This document shows positions 22,700-34,799 of a stretch of 64,000 nt of DNA, in pieces. Below the pieces are notes generated by a model that saw only the letters and a list, made by a program, of their open reading frames with translations, was not told the origin of the DNA and did not search any database. This DNA comes from Punica granatum. Taxonomy: Eukaryota > Streptophyta > Magnoliopsida > Myrtales > Lythraceae. Numbering within the stretch: the first letter of the stretch is position 1; each line of letters starts with the position of its first letter. The stretch spans positions 39,862,605-39,926,604 of the forward strand of contig NC_045130.1 in the NCBI RefSeq assembly GCF_007655135.1, read 5' to 3'. The translations under genes and the position numbers were made by a program.

Positions 22700-24757
22700 A
22701 TGTTCTGTTCGGGTCGAATTCTGGCGGTGTCGTACCCGACGAAACCGCTCTCGTGTACCTGCCGATCCCCCCATTCCTTCTCCGGCGCCGGATTCCGCCA
22801 TGGCAGGCCTAAGCCTCCTCCTGCTTACTTCAGTGCCAAGTGGCGATTGATGGCTTCGGAGCCCGACTCTTCCTCCTCGTCTTTCGCTGCTTCTGTTGAT
22901 TCCGATTCTCCCGATATCAACAACGCTTCTTCTTCTGCTGCTGCTGCTGCTGCTGGGTGGGTTACTTTCTGTCTCTTCCATCACCTACTACACTCAAATA
23001 ACAGTTGTGTGACCGACAAGCTTCCCATGGAATTCATTTTCTTATGAATGTTTTGATTAATTTGGGTGTTGGCGCAAGTTATGATTAAATTCGCCGTCTA
23101 AGTATGTGTAGAGAGGAGGAGAACACTGTGCAATTCAGTGTTGCGTCGAATTTGCAACTTATCCGATTGGGTTTTCTTGCCAGGTTTTGCATCATAGAAG
23201 GACCTGAAACAGTTCAAGACTTTGTTGAGATGGAACTCCAAGAAATTCAGGATAATATCCGCAGCCGTCGCAACAAAATCTTCCTTCACATGGAGGAGGT
23301 AATTTTATACTTTATTTGCCCTTCGATGATTCTTTCTTTACGTTATATGAGCCTCTCATTGACATGGCGCCCTTCAAATGCTCAGGTCCGAAGGTTGAGG
23401 ATACAGCAGAGGATCAAGAGTGCCGAGATGGGCATTTTAAAAGAAGAGCAGGAAAATGAACTTCCTAACTTCCCATCCTTCATCCCTTTTCTGCCTCCTC
23501 TGGTGAGTTCGTTTGTCTTTTCAACTGAACTGAGTGATCCGAAGCGAGAAACGACGATTAGAAGCCAATCGCCTTTGATATATTACTTCATCGCAGAGCT
23601 CAGCAAATCTCAGGATTTACTACGCCACTTGTTTCTCTCTCATTGCCGGGATTATAATCTTCGGCGGCCTTCTAGCACCCACAGTGAGTTGCTCATTTCC
23701 TGGTTCCCCTGTATAATAATATAATACATCACAAATGGCTAAACTCAGGGGCTGATGTCCGACGCGTTCACTCTGTAGCTGGAACTTAAGCTAGGGCTGG
23801 GGGGTACATCATACGAAGATTTCATTCGGAGTATGCATCTGCCAATGCAGTTGAGGTAAACTTACTTTACTTCTATTGTTACTTGCATCTTCAACCCCCT
23901 ATGCCCTTTCTATATTTAAAGCATCAAAGCAAGTGTTTCATGGAAGCCGTAACAGGAGGAAAGCTAATACACTCACAAATATGGGATCTCAATTCCAGCA
24001 GTGTTATCAATCTTGTGCACTCTAAAAATCCCAGATTCTATCTGTAATTTTTTGGCTGAATTGTGGCTTCTCTCTCGCTCCTGATCTTTGTGGCGAACTG
24101 CAGTCAGGTTGATCCCATAGTGGCATCATTTTCTGGAGGTGCAGTCGGGGTAATCTCATCCTTGATGGTTGTTGAAATAAACAATGTGAAGCAGCAGGAG
24201 CACAAAAGATGCAAATACTGTCTTGGAACAGGTACGACTTGGGAATATCCATGGTCTTCGAACGTACTTTTCTGCCATTTGATGTGGTTCTGAAGCTCCT
24301 TGGGATTATAATATTACTTTTATTCGTCCATGTTCCATCACCTGGTTTGCAGCTTAAGGGAATCTGTTGAACTGTAGTGCTTAACCTATCGCTGTAGCTG
24401 ATCTATTATTACTGAGTGCTTGTTTCATGTAGGATATCTTGCTTGTGCACGCTGTGCAAACACAGGAACGCTCGTACTCATTGAGCCAGTCTCCACATTG
24501 AACGGTGGAGATAAGCCTCTCTCACCTCCTAAAACTGAAAGATGTGCAAACTGTTCCGGATCTGGAAAGGTTGCACCTCTCTTACTTGTTCTAGGATGAC
24601 ACAAAACTCTTGATATTGGGATACAAGTCTTTCTTGGTTATGCTGTTAACTTCTTTCGACTTTCGTACTGATCGTGCAGGTAATGTGCCCGACATGCCTT
24701 TGCACAGGAATGGCCATGGCCAGTGAACATGACCCGAGAATTGATCCATTCGATTAA
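22700..24757 (+). CDS. OR: ORANGE protein, plastid DnaJ-like zinc-finger chaperone
   Basis: Eight exons (22700-22956, 23184-23298, 23386-23502, 23597-23683, 23779-23855, 24104-24231, 24433-24569, 24680-24757) with GT..AG borders give 331 residues. ORANGE is a plastid membrane holdase that stabilises phytoene synthase and promotes carotenoid storage. The start is the ATG of MFCSGRILAVSYPT, matching the family N-terminus. Residues about 1-85 are a variable transit region with a Ser/Ala run. The conserved core starts GFCIIEGPETVQDF, followed by IRSRRNKIFLHMEEVRRLR and ELPNFPSFIPFLPPL. Two hydrophobic segments follow (CFSLIAGIIIFGGLLAPT and VDPIVASFSGGAVGVISSLM). Four CxxC zinc motifs come last: CKYCLGTG, CARCANTG, CANCSGSG and CPTCLCTG. 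The C-terminus MASEHDPRIDPFD is the family hallmark. The arginines around SRRN, where the melon/Arabidopsis carotenoid-boosting Arg-to-His change maps in my recollection, are all Arg here. A LINE relic in opposite orientation begins just downstream. Confidence 0.96.
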
Positions 24758-26005
24758 GGTTGCCCCATCACTTGCTTACTGTGTTGCATAGGGAAAGTTG
24801 TGTATAGAATCCACGTATAGCAGGACATGCAGTTTTATAACTACCTAACTTTTGAAATAATGATCAGGCAGATACATTACTTCTATTCCTATACTGTAAA
24901 TCCTAACTTTCAGCTATCACAATAACAACACTAAAGATAGATAAATCCTCCATTTGGCCTCCTCCTGACCGAGCCAAATGATCTGCACAGAAGTTAGCTT
25001 GATGATAGATGTTCGTTTGTTGTATTTCTTCGAAAGATTCACATAGCATCTCGCAGTCATGGATGATGGGTTCAAGCATAGTATTAGAGGAACCATAACC
25101 CCAGATCCATTCGTAAATTAAAGTAGCATCGATCTCTATAAACAGTTTCCGAATGCCCTGGGATTTTGCTAATAAGAGACTTTGACGAGGAGCAACTAGT
25201 CCCGCAGTAACACTAGTTGTTATTCCAAGATTCATGGAGAAACCAATAAATCCAATTCCCTGCCTCATATCGGATGAGTCCCTCGACACCCGCCTTTCCT
25301 GGATTACCACAACTCGAGCCATCGGCGTTAAGCTTGTAGTAGCCCGGTGGCGGAGGGGACTCGCCTCTTTGTGAGACAAAGTAGCTGGAATGAAGGTATT
25401 TCTAGCAGGATGGAACTCTGCTGCAAGTGCAGAGTAAAATGGTGTGGATTAGTATGTAAAGGTTTACAACTGAATGTGCGAGAGTTGCGGTCCTTCCATA
25501 AAATTCAGATTGCATAAGCGAAGATAGTCTCCCATGGAATATTCTAGTCGGCCGAGATTGTAGATATGCAGTGCAGTTCATACGCAATCAAGAACTCACA
25601 AGAAGTATAAATGATCCTTGAAGTTTTTGCGGCACCGCGAGGCTGCTCCAGAAGGACTTGGCATTTGGGCAATCACGAAAGGATATGTTCCACGTTCTCG
25701 GATGAACCCTCGCATATCGTACACATAGGTTGAACTTGCATTCCCTGACCATGAAGTAGAGCAGCCGAGGCGAGCCCTATTTCGACAACATAACCAGATG
25801 AATATATGGACCCAAGGAATCGTTTTGGTTTTCCAAATGCCAAGTCCAATCCGAATTAGCAGTTTGTTCCACTCCCCCAATCAATGCAGAATAAGCTGAA
25901 GTCACATCATATTTACCATCCTTCGAGAAACCCCAGCCTACAGAATCAAGAAGAGACTCAAGGTCGAGACTGATGGATGGGAAGGCCACAAATGGTCTCG
26001 ACGAG

Positions 26006-28126
26006 TAGGGCCAGTAATTCGTATCGTGTCGTGTTTATACGTGTCGTGTCTAAACGGGTTCGTGTTATCAAAGTCATAACCCGTACACGACACGATTATT
26101 AAACGGGTCAGGTTTTGGAAACCCGTACACGACACGGTTATATTCGTGTCAACCCGTACACGACACGTTTAAACCCGTTTATCGAAACGTGTCATAATAG
26201 GTACACGAATACACGACACGATTATAACCGGTACCCGGACACGTTTACACGACCCATTTATCCGATAAACCGATTACCCGTATACGTTTACACGACCCGT
26301 TTATCCGATAAATCCATTTACCCGGACACGTTTACACGACCCATTTACCCGTTCAATCCGGTTACCCGGACACGTTATACGACCCGTTTATCCGTTTATT
26401 TCCTCCATGCATTGCACAGTTGCACTGCAGCTCAACAAAATTTCAAACAATACAATTAAGATCTTACCAATACAATTAGTTCCGGAATTATGCAAACACG
26501 ACATGTTCATTGACAATTCCACTGGCAACTTAATCATTAAGGAGTTTAAGACAGCAGATCCCTGAGATGCAGAGGTGTTCTCCTTTCGTTTTTCATCAAA
26601 CTCCAGTGTTGGACATGACTCATCCGGTGGAGGTGATGGAGGTCGAACAATTGGGAACCTCCATTTCTTGATGGGAACTATGGTAGCATAATCAGTAGAC
26701 AGTGAGCCCGCTGATCTGACCCTGGTCTGCTAAAAGAACAACAGATAAACAAGAATGTTAAATTCTGGAAATAATGTAATCTCAAGGTTATATATTCGAA
26801 GATGGTAAGCACCTCTCTGTCCTCCACCATAGTCATGGCTCAAGATCTGCCAAGTCTATAGCCTCGGAGTTCAATCCTTATCTCTCAATAGCTCAAATGA
26901 AATTATTCCAGCACCTGCAGATTAAAGATATTTAGGAAGAACAGTCCAGCAAGAAAAAGTACAGATCTTGCAATTCCATTGAAAGAAACAGAATCATGAA
27001 GACAACGTCAAAGACCCAGATAGAATTAACAGAAACGTAGTCGAGCGATCGTAGCGGCAGTGATTGACAAAACATGTACACCGCCAAAGCCGCCAGGCCT
27101 CACGAAATCGGAATCCGCCAGAGCCTCCCAGAGAATCATATACATACAAAGATGCTCACACAAAGAAATACGACAGATCCTCGCAGACCTTCAGGAACCC
27201 TTAAACGCTTCCCTAATTATCAGAAAGGAAAACCACGAGGTGGGAAATTTTTAGCATCTGATCGTGAAAACCTTTAATCGGTCCCTTCATTTCCCTGGTC
27301 CAAGCTATCTCTAAATGAGAAGAATCGGAGATTGTCCAATCAAGAAGGAAAGAATCTAAGGGATGAAACCCTTCACCACAATAGACAGAGAGAGAGAGAG
27401 AGAAGGAGAGAGAAAATCCAATGGATGTGCGTACTCACGCGTTGGGGCGGTTGAAAAAGGATGGATCGGCGGCGGAGGAAACTGAATCACACCATCGGTG
27501 TGTCTGAGGCGAAGCTGTTGAGGAGTATGTTGATGATGAGGAACGTGACGGAGAGGATCAGAGCGGAAACTGTGTCCGATCGAGATCCAATCGAAGCTCC
27601 GGCGACGGAAGGGGAAGGATACTTCCAGTGAGGTTCTCCTCCGGCCAAAAGGCAACGAAGACGAGAGATCTTTGACTGGACTGTGAAGACGATCGAAGTA
27701 GTTCTTGACTCAGGTGGAGGCTGGATCTGCAAGAAGGAGGGAAATCGACTTCGACTTGTGATTGTGAAGATGAAGGATGAAGGGGGGCGTGCGAAAGACT
27801 GAAAGTTGAAATCGGGTACTGCGGCTACTGCTTTTGGAAATTTCGAAATTAGGGTTAACCTAAGGATATTTTCGTAAATTCAGTTAGATAAACGGGTTAA
27901 TGGGTTACACGATTATAGTAATACGATTAAACACGGTTAAATAAACAGGTTTAATCGTGTATAATCGGGTTACACGGGTTCGACCCGCTAAGACACGTTT
28001 ATTAATCGTGTCTAAACGAGTTGGACCCGTTTAACCCGAATATCAAAAATACAAAACCCAAACCCGTTTAACTCCGTGTCGTGTCCGTGTCGTGTAATCG
28101 CGTCGTATCAAATATTGCCGGCCCTA
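26006..28126. mobile_element. hAT-like transposon nested in the LINE, carrying gene DNA
   Basis: The left end TAGGGCCAGTAATTCGTATC and the right end, read inverted, TAGGGCCGGCAATATTTGAT, form imperfect terminal inverted repeats. The flanks are TCGACGAG (25998-26005) and TCGAGGAG (28127-28134), an 8-bp duplication with one mismatch, consistent with hAT. LINE protein similarity continues across the outer borders, which shows nesting. The outer 300 bp on each side is dense in CACGACACG, CGTGTCGTG and ACCCGTTTA words, forming subterminal repeats. The core (about 26400-27860) has a different composition. It holds a two-exon coding fragment described separately plus leader-like DNA with GA repeats and short reading frames. 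No transposase was seen, so it is a non-autonomous gene-carrying element. Confidence 0.8.
26468..26836 (-). pseudogene. Host-gene fragment captured inside the hAT-like element
   Basis: On the minus strand an ATG at 26836 opens MTMVEDRE, which ends at a donor (GAGAG/GTGCTT, exon end 26813). An acceptor (TTTTAG/CAGACC) starts a second exon at 26729 that stays open to a consensus-like donor at 26468 (ATTG/GTAAGA). The second exon begins QTRVRSAGSLSTDY, then IVPIKKWRFPIVRPPSPPPD and ESCPTLEFDEKRKENTS. The intron, the uninterrupted frame and the non-repetitive, charged and proline-rich peptide look like the 5' end of a real plant nuclear gene. I do not recognise the family with confidence and assign no function. 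The rest of the gene is missing. Whether it is expressed from the element is unknown. Confidence 0.55.
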
Positions 28127-28846
28127 TCGAGGAGTTCCTTAGGCAGAATCATTGGGAGTTGGGAGAAATCCCAATTTCTGGAGGGCGAAATAACGATTAC
28201 ACATACCTCACCTGCTGGTAAAGGCCCTTTGTATCGTTGAGATCTGATGGGAGCATGACCGACCCACCAATAATCCCAAAACTTTTACCTTTAGTTCAAT
28301 CTCCAATTCTCAACTCAGCTCCTCGTATTTCCCAAGCGCTCCATTCCTGCTCTTAGAGCTTTTCTAGGTATTTGAACCCTTCCAAGCCCTCGCCAGTGAC
28401 CCTGTGTCGAAATAGTCGGGCCCTGGGGGGACGTCATTCTTTTGTAGCTTGCTCCACAAGTCCACCCAGGAGGGCCTTATTCCTTTCCTCCATACTCTAA
28501 TCCCAAGCCCACCCCCCGATCCTTCGGTCGTGTGATCGTCGACCAGCTAACAAGTTTTTATCCAAAGTATAGCCCCATAAAAAGTCTCAGTTTATCTTAT
28601 CAAAACTTCCAATTAACTTCTTTTGGGAGTTGCGTGCACTGCATCACATACGATGTGATTGTCATCATAACCGAACTTATTAAGACAGCTCGTCCTGCAA
28701 TGGACAGAAGTCGAGCCTTCCATCCCGCCAACCTTGCTTCAACTTGATTGATAAGAAAGGAGAAATCTTTCTCCTCCTTCTTTGATAGAGTTATTATTAT
28801 TATTATTATTATTTTAGCGTGAATCTTAATATCCAAAAAGTTCAAT

Positions 28847-29725
28847 TAGGCCCCGACTAATTCAGTCGAGCCGGATCGGCATATCAAGGGGTAAAGTTCT
28901 CATAACATGAATTTTCTACATTTAATAAATTATAAGGGATGTTGCTCTCGCAATTATAGGGAATTGAAAATTAAAGATTAGTCTCTCCTCCTAACAAAGT
29001 GCGTCTCCTAATATTCGAACCCGTGCTCTCCTCTTTTTTTAGGGACTTATTGGGAAACCGAGATATTTTCTCAAATCCTGTGTGTCAGAGACATTCCAGC
29101 AGGCAGTAAAATTATCTCGGAATTGGGTTGAGGTATTTATGGCAAATGGTTTCTTAGTTACTAGAGTGGCGTAGTGGCTGCGTCGTGGAGTTAATTGGGC
29201 TTCCAAGGCCCATTTTACTTCCCAAAGGGAAGGGATGACACAGGAACCCCAGGCCCTTGATTATTTGATTTTGACATCACCCATCGCCCATCCTCAGGAA
29301 GTCGACTTAGAGTTAGATCGCCTACGGTCCGATCCAGCATTGCAACCAACTAAGTACTCGTTCTTTTCTAAATTAAATTTTATTTATTTATTTTTCGATC
29401 GAAGAAAAATAACGACTTTCCACGATCTCGACTGAAATAGATGGATCTTTTGCATGGTGACCCAGATTTTGCGGGCCCGCATGGACTTTTTTAGCACGCT
29501 CATCTCATATTCCGTTCAAATCGGACACAGACGGACGATCTTTATGGAGCCCCAGAAGTTGACCCGTTGGGCCTTCTAGCAGGCCATCTAGTCGACAAGC
29601 CCATTGGTCCAGCCCCAAACATTCCCCCCCCCCCCCCCCCCCCCCCGCCCCCCCCTCCCCCGGCTCGCCTGAAGAAAACGTCGATCTGACGCGGAAACCC
29701 AGTGGTGACCGGAGCGACGAAGAAA
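28847..29725. other. Upstream region of USB1 with a SINE-like patch
   Basis: Read on the minus strand, about 29040-28850 has a GGGTTCGAAT box followed downstream by GCTCGACTGAATTAGTCGGG. This resembles tRNA-derived SINE remnants of plants, but no clear ends were found. After that comes non-coding DNA leading to the USB1 start, including the poly-C tract at 29624-29646. No other gene is seen. Confidence 0.4.
29624..29646. repeat. Poly-C tract
   Basis: A run of 23 C, then one G and eight more C, lies about 80 bp upstream of the USB1 ATG. The length is likely to be polymorphic or poorly sequenced. Confidence 0.9.
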
Positions 29726-31296
29726 ATGGAGGCGCTGAGGGCCTCGTACGGCTGCTCCTCGGATTCCGACACCGACGACTCTCCCTCTCCCGAGTCTCCT
29801 CCAGCTAAGGAGGCCGAGAAGGTGGACCCTTTGCCTCCGCCGCCTCTTTCCCTCATTTCCCCTCCCAATTCCCTCGCTGGTAAGACTGCTCCTCAGTTCG
29901 CCCTTCCCTCTCGTCCGTATGTATCCAAATGGGTTCCGGTATTCTTCCGCTCGAATGTCACGAGTTTGATGTTTTGCTTGTGAAGGGATGTTCGATCAGT
30001 CGACGACCACTGGGCAGCCCAGTCGCGTCCGGAGCTTCCCTCACGTCGAAGGCAACTACGCTCTGCACGTCTACATCCCCGGTAAATTCCCTTCTTCGTC
30101 ATTCATATAGACGCTGATCTGATATGCCATTTGAAAAAGTGGGGTTGATAAGAGCTCATTACTTCCCGACACAGACTGATCCTGTTGCATGGCCATGTGA
30201 TGTGTGACAATAATGGATCATCATTGCACTGTGAAAAATCAAAATCTTGTCACAGCCTTTCATGGTCGATGCGGTCCTCCTAATGAGTGTTCATTTGTAT
30301 GTGCAAGCATTGCCTTGTCGTTTCCTTCTGCTATGTGCAATGCATTCTGGACTGAGTATGGATCCTTCTTCTGAGTTGATGGTGTAGCCAACATAATTGC
30401 GCCCCAGAGGCCCCAGATTGCGCTCCTTTTGAAGAGAGTAGCGTCTCTCGTGCCGGATCTCTTCGTAGTCGATGCCGATGTCCCACTGGGCGCACTGTGC
30501 AAGGATGAATGGAAGCTCCAACAAGTAGCTTTAGGCCAGGAATTTCACATCAGTTTGGGTAGGACCGTGCCAATCCGGGTCCACCAGATTGATTCTGTGG
30601 TCACCATGCTCCGTCAGAAACTTCAGTCTCACAAGCGGTCTGGGCTTTCCGCTTGTCCCCATACCTCTATTCGGGATTACTATCAGTTTTCATATGCGTA
30701 TCGATTACATTTCCTTTTCCTTGTTGAAACAGGTTTTGGATCGATTTTAGCAAATGGGAAGTCTTTGTGAACGATGATAGCACACGGACCTTTCTTTCGC
30801 TGGAAGTCACGAAAAGGGGGTTGTCAGAGGTACCATTATCCATTCTCTTTCCATCTCTGTCTCTCTGGTTCGGAAAAAAAGGATGAATTTTCACCGGTGT
30901 TATTACTCTACTTCCACGTTTCAGATAATGAAGCAGATAAAGCTTGTTAATGAGGTTTATAGGCTTCACGACCTTCCCGAGTTTTACAAGGTGAGTAAAC
31001 TCTTATTACTCACACATGTCTTCACCAAATCAGAGAAATCACTGCTTCCTTCCAGTGATGCAAGTGACCGCCATATTTGTAACATGCAACAGGATCCTCG
31101 CCCTCATATATCGTTAGTTTGGGCATCGGGAGATATCAGTGAATCCCTGAAGAAAGTGGTTGTCAATGAGGAGATAAACGGGAGCATGAGCGTCCGGGGG
31201 TTACCAGAGAAATGCTTCCTTACCTCTAAATTCAGTGGGATTGAGTGTAAGATTGGGAAGAAATCATACAAAATATGCAAGCTTCCTGATAAATAA
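29726..31296 (+). CDS. USB1: U6 snRNA 3'-end phosphodiesterase
   Basis: Six exons (29726-29879, 29986-30081, 30388-30637, 30733-30829, 30925-30990, 31093-31296) with GT..AG borders give 288 residues. USB1/Mpn1 is a nuclear 2H-family exonuclease that trims the oligo(U) tail of U6 snRNA and leaves a protected 3' end for the spliceosome. Both catalytic His-x-Ser motifs are present: HISLGRTVPIRVHQID at about residue 137 and HISLVWASGD at about 226. Other family blocks are SFPHVEGNYALHVYIP, ASLVPDLFVVDADVPLG, WIDFSKWEVFVNDD, and VNEVYRLHDLPEFYKDPRPH across the fifth splice. The N-terminal 50 residues are acidic, serine- and proline-rich and start MEALRASYGCSSDSDTDD, typical of plant USB1. The gene converges on the TMEM135-like gene, with stops about 570 bp apart. 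Confidence 0.95.
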
Positions 31297-31866
31297 CAGC
31301 AAATTGTACTACACCCTCCTTCTGTGGCGAACTTGTGTTTATATATCCATTTTCTTTTCTTTAAAATGCTAGTTCCCTTTACTCTGGAACCAAATCAACT
31401 CGAAATGAACACGGAGCATAAACCGACTCTGACTCCATTATTCTCAATTTCCATAGTTCCGGCAGCAAGCTGTAGCTTCTTGGTGGAGCTACAAAACTTC
31501 CGAGAGTCGACTCGAATACAGGACAAGCAACTTTTGCCAAAGTAGCCTTAGCTTGAATGCGGTTCTGTTTCATTAGCCTGAACACGGTAACAAGAAGATT
31601 ATTCCCATTCTTGTGAACAGAGTCTTCCAGGATAACAATGCTTACTCTTTTTTTATTACATTAAACGCAACTCTGTGAGCAAAATAAGCATTGCAAATCA
31701 GCCCTTAAAAAGTGGGCCGTGATAATTTGCAACCAATCTTTTTGGCTGGTTTTCTGCAATTGGGAAAAATTCGGATACCAACATCAGCTGTAAAGGCATC
31801 AACTTATTTTGAATGTTCTCTGAGCTTATGCAACATACGAATAGCTTCCAAGCAACCTGATATGTG
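31297..31866. other. Gap between convergent genes
   Basis: This 570-bp interval between the stops of USB1 (+) and the TMEM135-like gene (-) presumably holds both 3' untranslated regions. The short reading frames in it resemble nothing known. Confidence 0.5.
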
Positions 31867-34799
31867 TTAGAGGCCCGGTATTGATTCAAGATTGTATTTC
31901 TCTGAGGTTGAAACTTCACCATCTCGGTTCCCTATCACTTCTGGTTTCTGTATCGCATCAAACGTTTGTAGATAATTGTAGGAGGCATTTCGACTCGATG
32001 GAGGTCCAGGATTACTAATCCTGCTGGCAAAGAAACGGCGAATCAGGCCCCTGAGGAATGGGGCCATGGTATCAGGCTCGTGCTCTAAGTAGTACATTAC
32101 CCCACCCATGCAAGCACAGAATAAAGCTACCTGTAACAATTGCCAAACATGCAAGCGTCAACTAAAGCAGTAAAGCAACTGCATGAACATTAACAATCTG
32201 TTTATCGACGTAAAAACTCAGGTGATGGCACTTCATTAAACTCTATCTGGAATTTTCTCAGTATCTGATATAGAGAAAGTACAGGCAAAACTACTGTTCA
32301 GTTGATAAAAAGGCAGTCATGCAGCTGGCAGAAACTGCACACGTGAAAAGAAGTGGGATACCTCAGCATTCTTGATATCTGGAAGCAGATGGCGGTTTAT
32401 TAATATATACCACAAAGAATCTCCAGCCCGGGGAAGAACGTACAGAGCAAGTTCGCTCCTTCTAGATTTTTTCTCTAGTAGAACAGATAGAGCAGCAATT
32501 CCACCTGACAACCAATACACAAGCTTGTGGTCCTTGGATGCAACCTTTCTATGTAGACATATGACCGCCTGCATGATTCATCATCTATTATGGCAATATT
32601 TGAACAAACTGAACAAAGATAAGCACAAATGAAGTTGGCGAAGACCTACCTGAAAAATTCCAACAAATGCAGACAAAAATGATGTTGAGCGAACAGCACC
32701 TTTAACAGCCAACCAAAGGGTACGAGCAGGAGCATCCGTGAACTAAAATTTGAAATGGAAACAAAGGTAAGCAGAACATATAGATAACCATTTCAAAAGA
32801 GATGTATGACAACGGGTGGAGACATGTATTAGCAGAACCATGACAACATTTGAGAGAGAAAAAAATGGAAAAGAAACCGCAATCGAGGGAAGACTGTACC
32901 TTTTGCAGGTGAAGAACGACGAATGGTACGAATGTCAGTGAGAAGTAGAGAGGAAATGTTTTCCTAAATGTAGCTGATGTTGCATTTGCATTATGAATTA
33001 AACATGACTTCGTGTGGGGATGGATCATCGAGCATGGAACTATGGGGGGGAACTCTTCCAATTTTACTAGGTCGGATTTCCCTACTTTAGATAAGTAGGA
33101 AGACAACGTAGCAATGTCCAGCGGTAAACCTCTACAATTATCCCTCACAGCCTTATAAACAGGCTGTGCAACTGGCCCAGTTTTCTGGATAAAGTCTTGA
33201 TATGACTTCGGCAAGCTCTCTGGGCGCATTACAAAGGAGTACATCACCTGAAAATAGTTTTACCAGCCATTAGGACACAGACAACCGTGTAACATAGACA
33301 TCGCTTCATGCCCTTTGGGAGGTACAGCCTATACATGGCAGGAAGACTGCACCTGTGCACATGCTAAAGAGAAAAGCAGAGAGTCTCCGTGTCTCCAATG
33401 GCTTCCCCAGAGGTGAAACTTGTTCTTAGACTTGGCAGAATTATAAGCACACTGAAGTTAGAAACAAACAGTCAGGCTTGACTAAGATTTGGAAGCGGAC
33501 ATACTCTTTAGCATTACGTAAAGGAAATCTTACATACTTGTGCGACCCTAGCCAGAAGATAGAGAGCAAGAGTCCGCCTCCGGTTCGAATCATCTAGTGC
33601 TAAGATAGATAAACCCGCGATGGAACCTGATAAAAATCTGCTCCATCATCCCCTTAAACAATGTCATGATAAGGAACAGGATCTCTATCATAACTCATGA
33701 ATTTCCATACGTGTCATGATTTCATATATAAAATAAATTGAAACGGAAAAGAAAAGGAGAGAAATTCACGCGCAACTCAAAAGACGAGATTTAGTTCCAT
33801 AGCATACTCACACATTCAAGGGCGTCTCCTTCCTTCTCAATTTTCTAAACAAACATCTAAGAGCATGATAAGATCCAGTAAATCCACCAAATAGCAAACC
33901 TATGCGGCACGCTTCCTCCCTTACAATTAGGTCCTTCTCTGATACTAATTGCTGCAAAAAAAGGTAAAATGTATTACCTTCACATCAGATCTAGTAGGCA
34001 GTAGAGACATGATAAAGGGACAGGGATTAGTTAAGGCATTTCACCATCGGCAGACAGCTACTTCTCAAGAAAATCATGATAGCCTATAACAGGAAACAGG
34101 TTGGACTGCCCACAGAGTCACACCCTTCAAATAATGCCAAAAATCCCCATCAAGTTGCAAAATTTCTCAAATATCAAACCACTGCGAAAGCTTAGTGCAA
34201 TTTACTAGAAGAATGGCATCAATTTTTGCCACAGCTTATCCGAGTTGATCAGGTCATATCAAATCTAGCCATCACTTCGGTCAGAGCCAGGTATTTCCAG
34301 TCAAAGTAAACCCTAATCAGTTAACCGAGAAGAAGCTGGAAGCAATCCAGCCGGAAATGCAGGTACTTCGGGAGCCAAAAAAAAAAAGGCCATGAGACGG
34401 CAACTGCAATTAATCAACTGGGAGAAGGGAGGGAGGGAATTGAAGGCAAACCTTGAGATCGAGGAGAGAAGAATAAGATTGACCCTTGGCAAGCTTGAAG
34501 GCGCGAAGAAGGATGCCGATCCCAACCCTAACGCCATAGGAGAGGAGGAAGCTCTGGCAGAGGTTACCGATGGCGTTGGCGGCGCAGGACTCGTCAGGGG
34601 AGTGGTGGCAGGGAGGGTAATGAGGGGGATGACTATCAGGGCAGGAGGAGGCGGCGCCGGTACACTCGGCGGCCCTGCGCTGGCGGCGTTGGAGCTCCTC
34701 AATGGCATCACGGAGGCGCTCCTCGGCCTCACGGAGGCGGCGCTGGGCGTCGGAGCTGTCGGAGAGGAATGGAGGGGAGGAGGGGGGAGGAGGTTGCAT
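31867..34799 (-). CDS. TMEM135/Tim17-like multi-pass membrane protein
   Basis: Eight minus-strand exons (34799-34452, 33951-33812, 33637-33538, 33451-33353, 33247-32900, 32742-32650, 32568-32362, 32130-31867) give 532 residues. The protein has hydrophobic Gly-rich helices scattered along it, such as RIGLLFGGFTGSYHALRC, LSGSIAGLSILALDD, WLAVKGAVRSTSFLSAFVG and WLSGGIAALSVLLEKKSRR. These recall the Tim17/22/23 fold and the animal TMEM135 protein. It also has the Cys/Pro-rich CSMIHPHTKSCLIHNANAT segment and a PEVIGNRDGE-type tail. The plant homologue is annotated as a Tim17/Tim22/Tim23-family protein, and a mitochondrial or peroxisomal membrane location is inferred. The N-terminus has a charged helix (RRLREAEERLRDAIEELQRR). 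An in-frame ATG at 34853 would add 18 residues. The third exon starts at the acceptor GAGCAG/ATTTTT rather than the nearer TATCAG, because only the former keeps frame. Confidence 0.9.

Larger units (their letters stand above)
24903..28846 (-). mobile_element. Decayed LINE, split by a nested transposon
   Basis: Read on the minus strand, the relic runs from 28846 down to about 24903 and is interrupted by the hAT-like element at 26006-28126. The 5' part (28846-28600) keeps the end of the reverse-transcriptase domain, with QVEARLAGWKARLLSIAGRA and later TSYVMQCTQLP. Beyond the insertion come a zinc-binding region with IPWVHIFIWLCCRNRAR (about 25880-25600) and an RNase H domain. The RNase H domain starts LNADGSSCGNPGKAG (about 25330) and runs to YHQANFCADHLARSGGG (about 24960). 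Several stops and at least two frame changes break it. This is the ordinary domain order of plant L1-type LINEs that carry RNase H. It is clearly older than the LINE at 7855-8389. Confidence 0.85.

Noticed and set aside
27356..27732. Minus-strand frames with a hydrophobic segment (SALILSVTFLIINILL) in the nested element
   Set aside because: It lies upstream of the captured ATG, has no family match and no clear splice link. It was left as possible leader or chance sequence.
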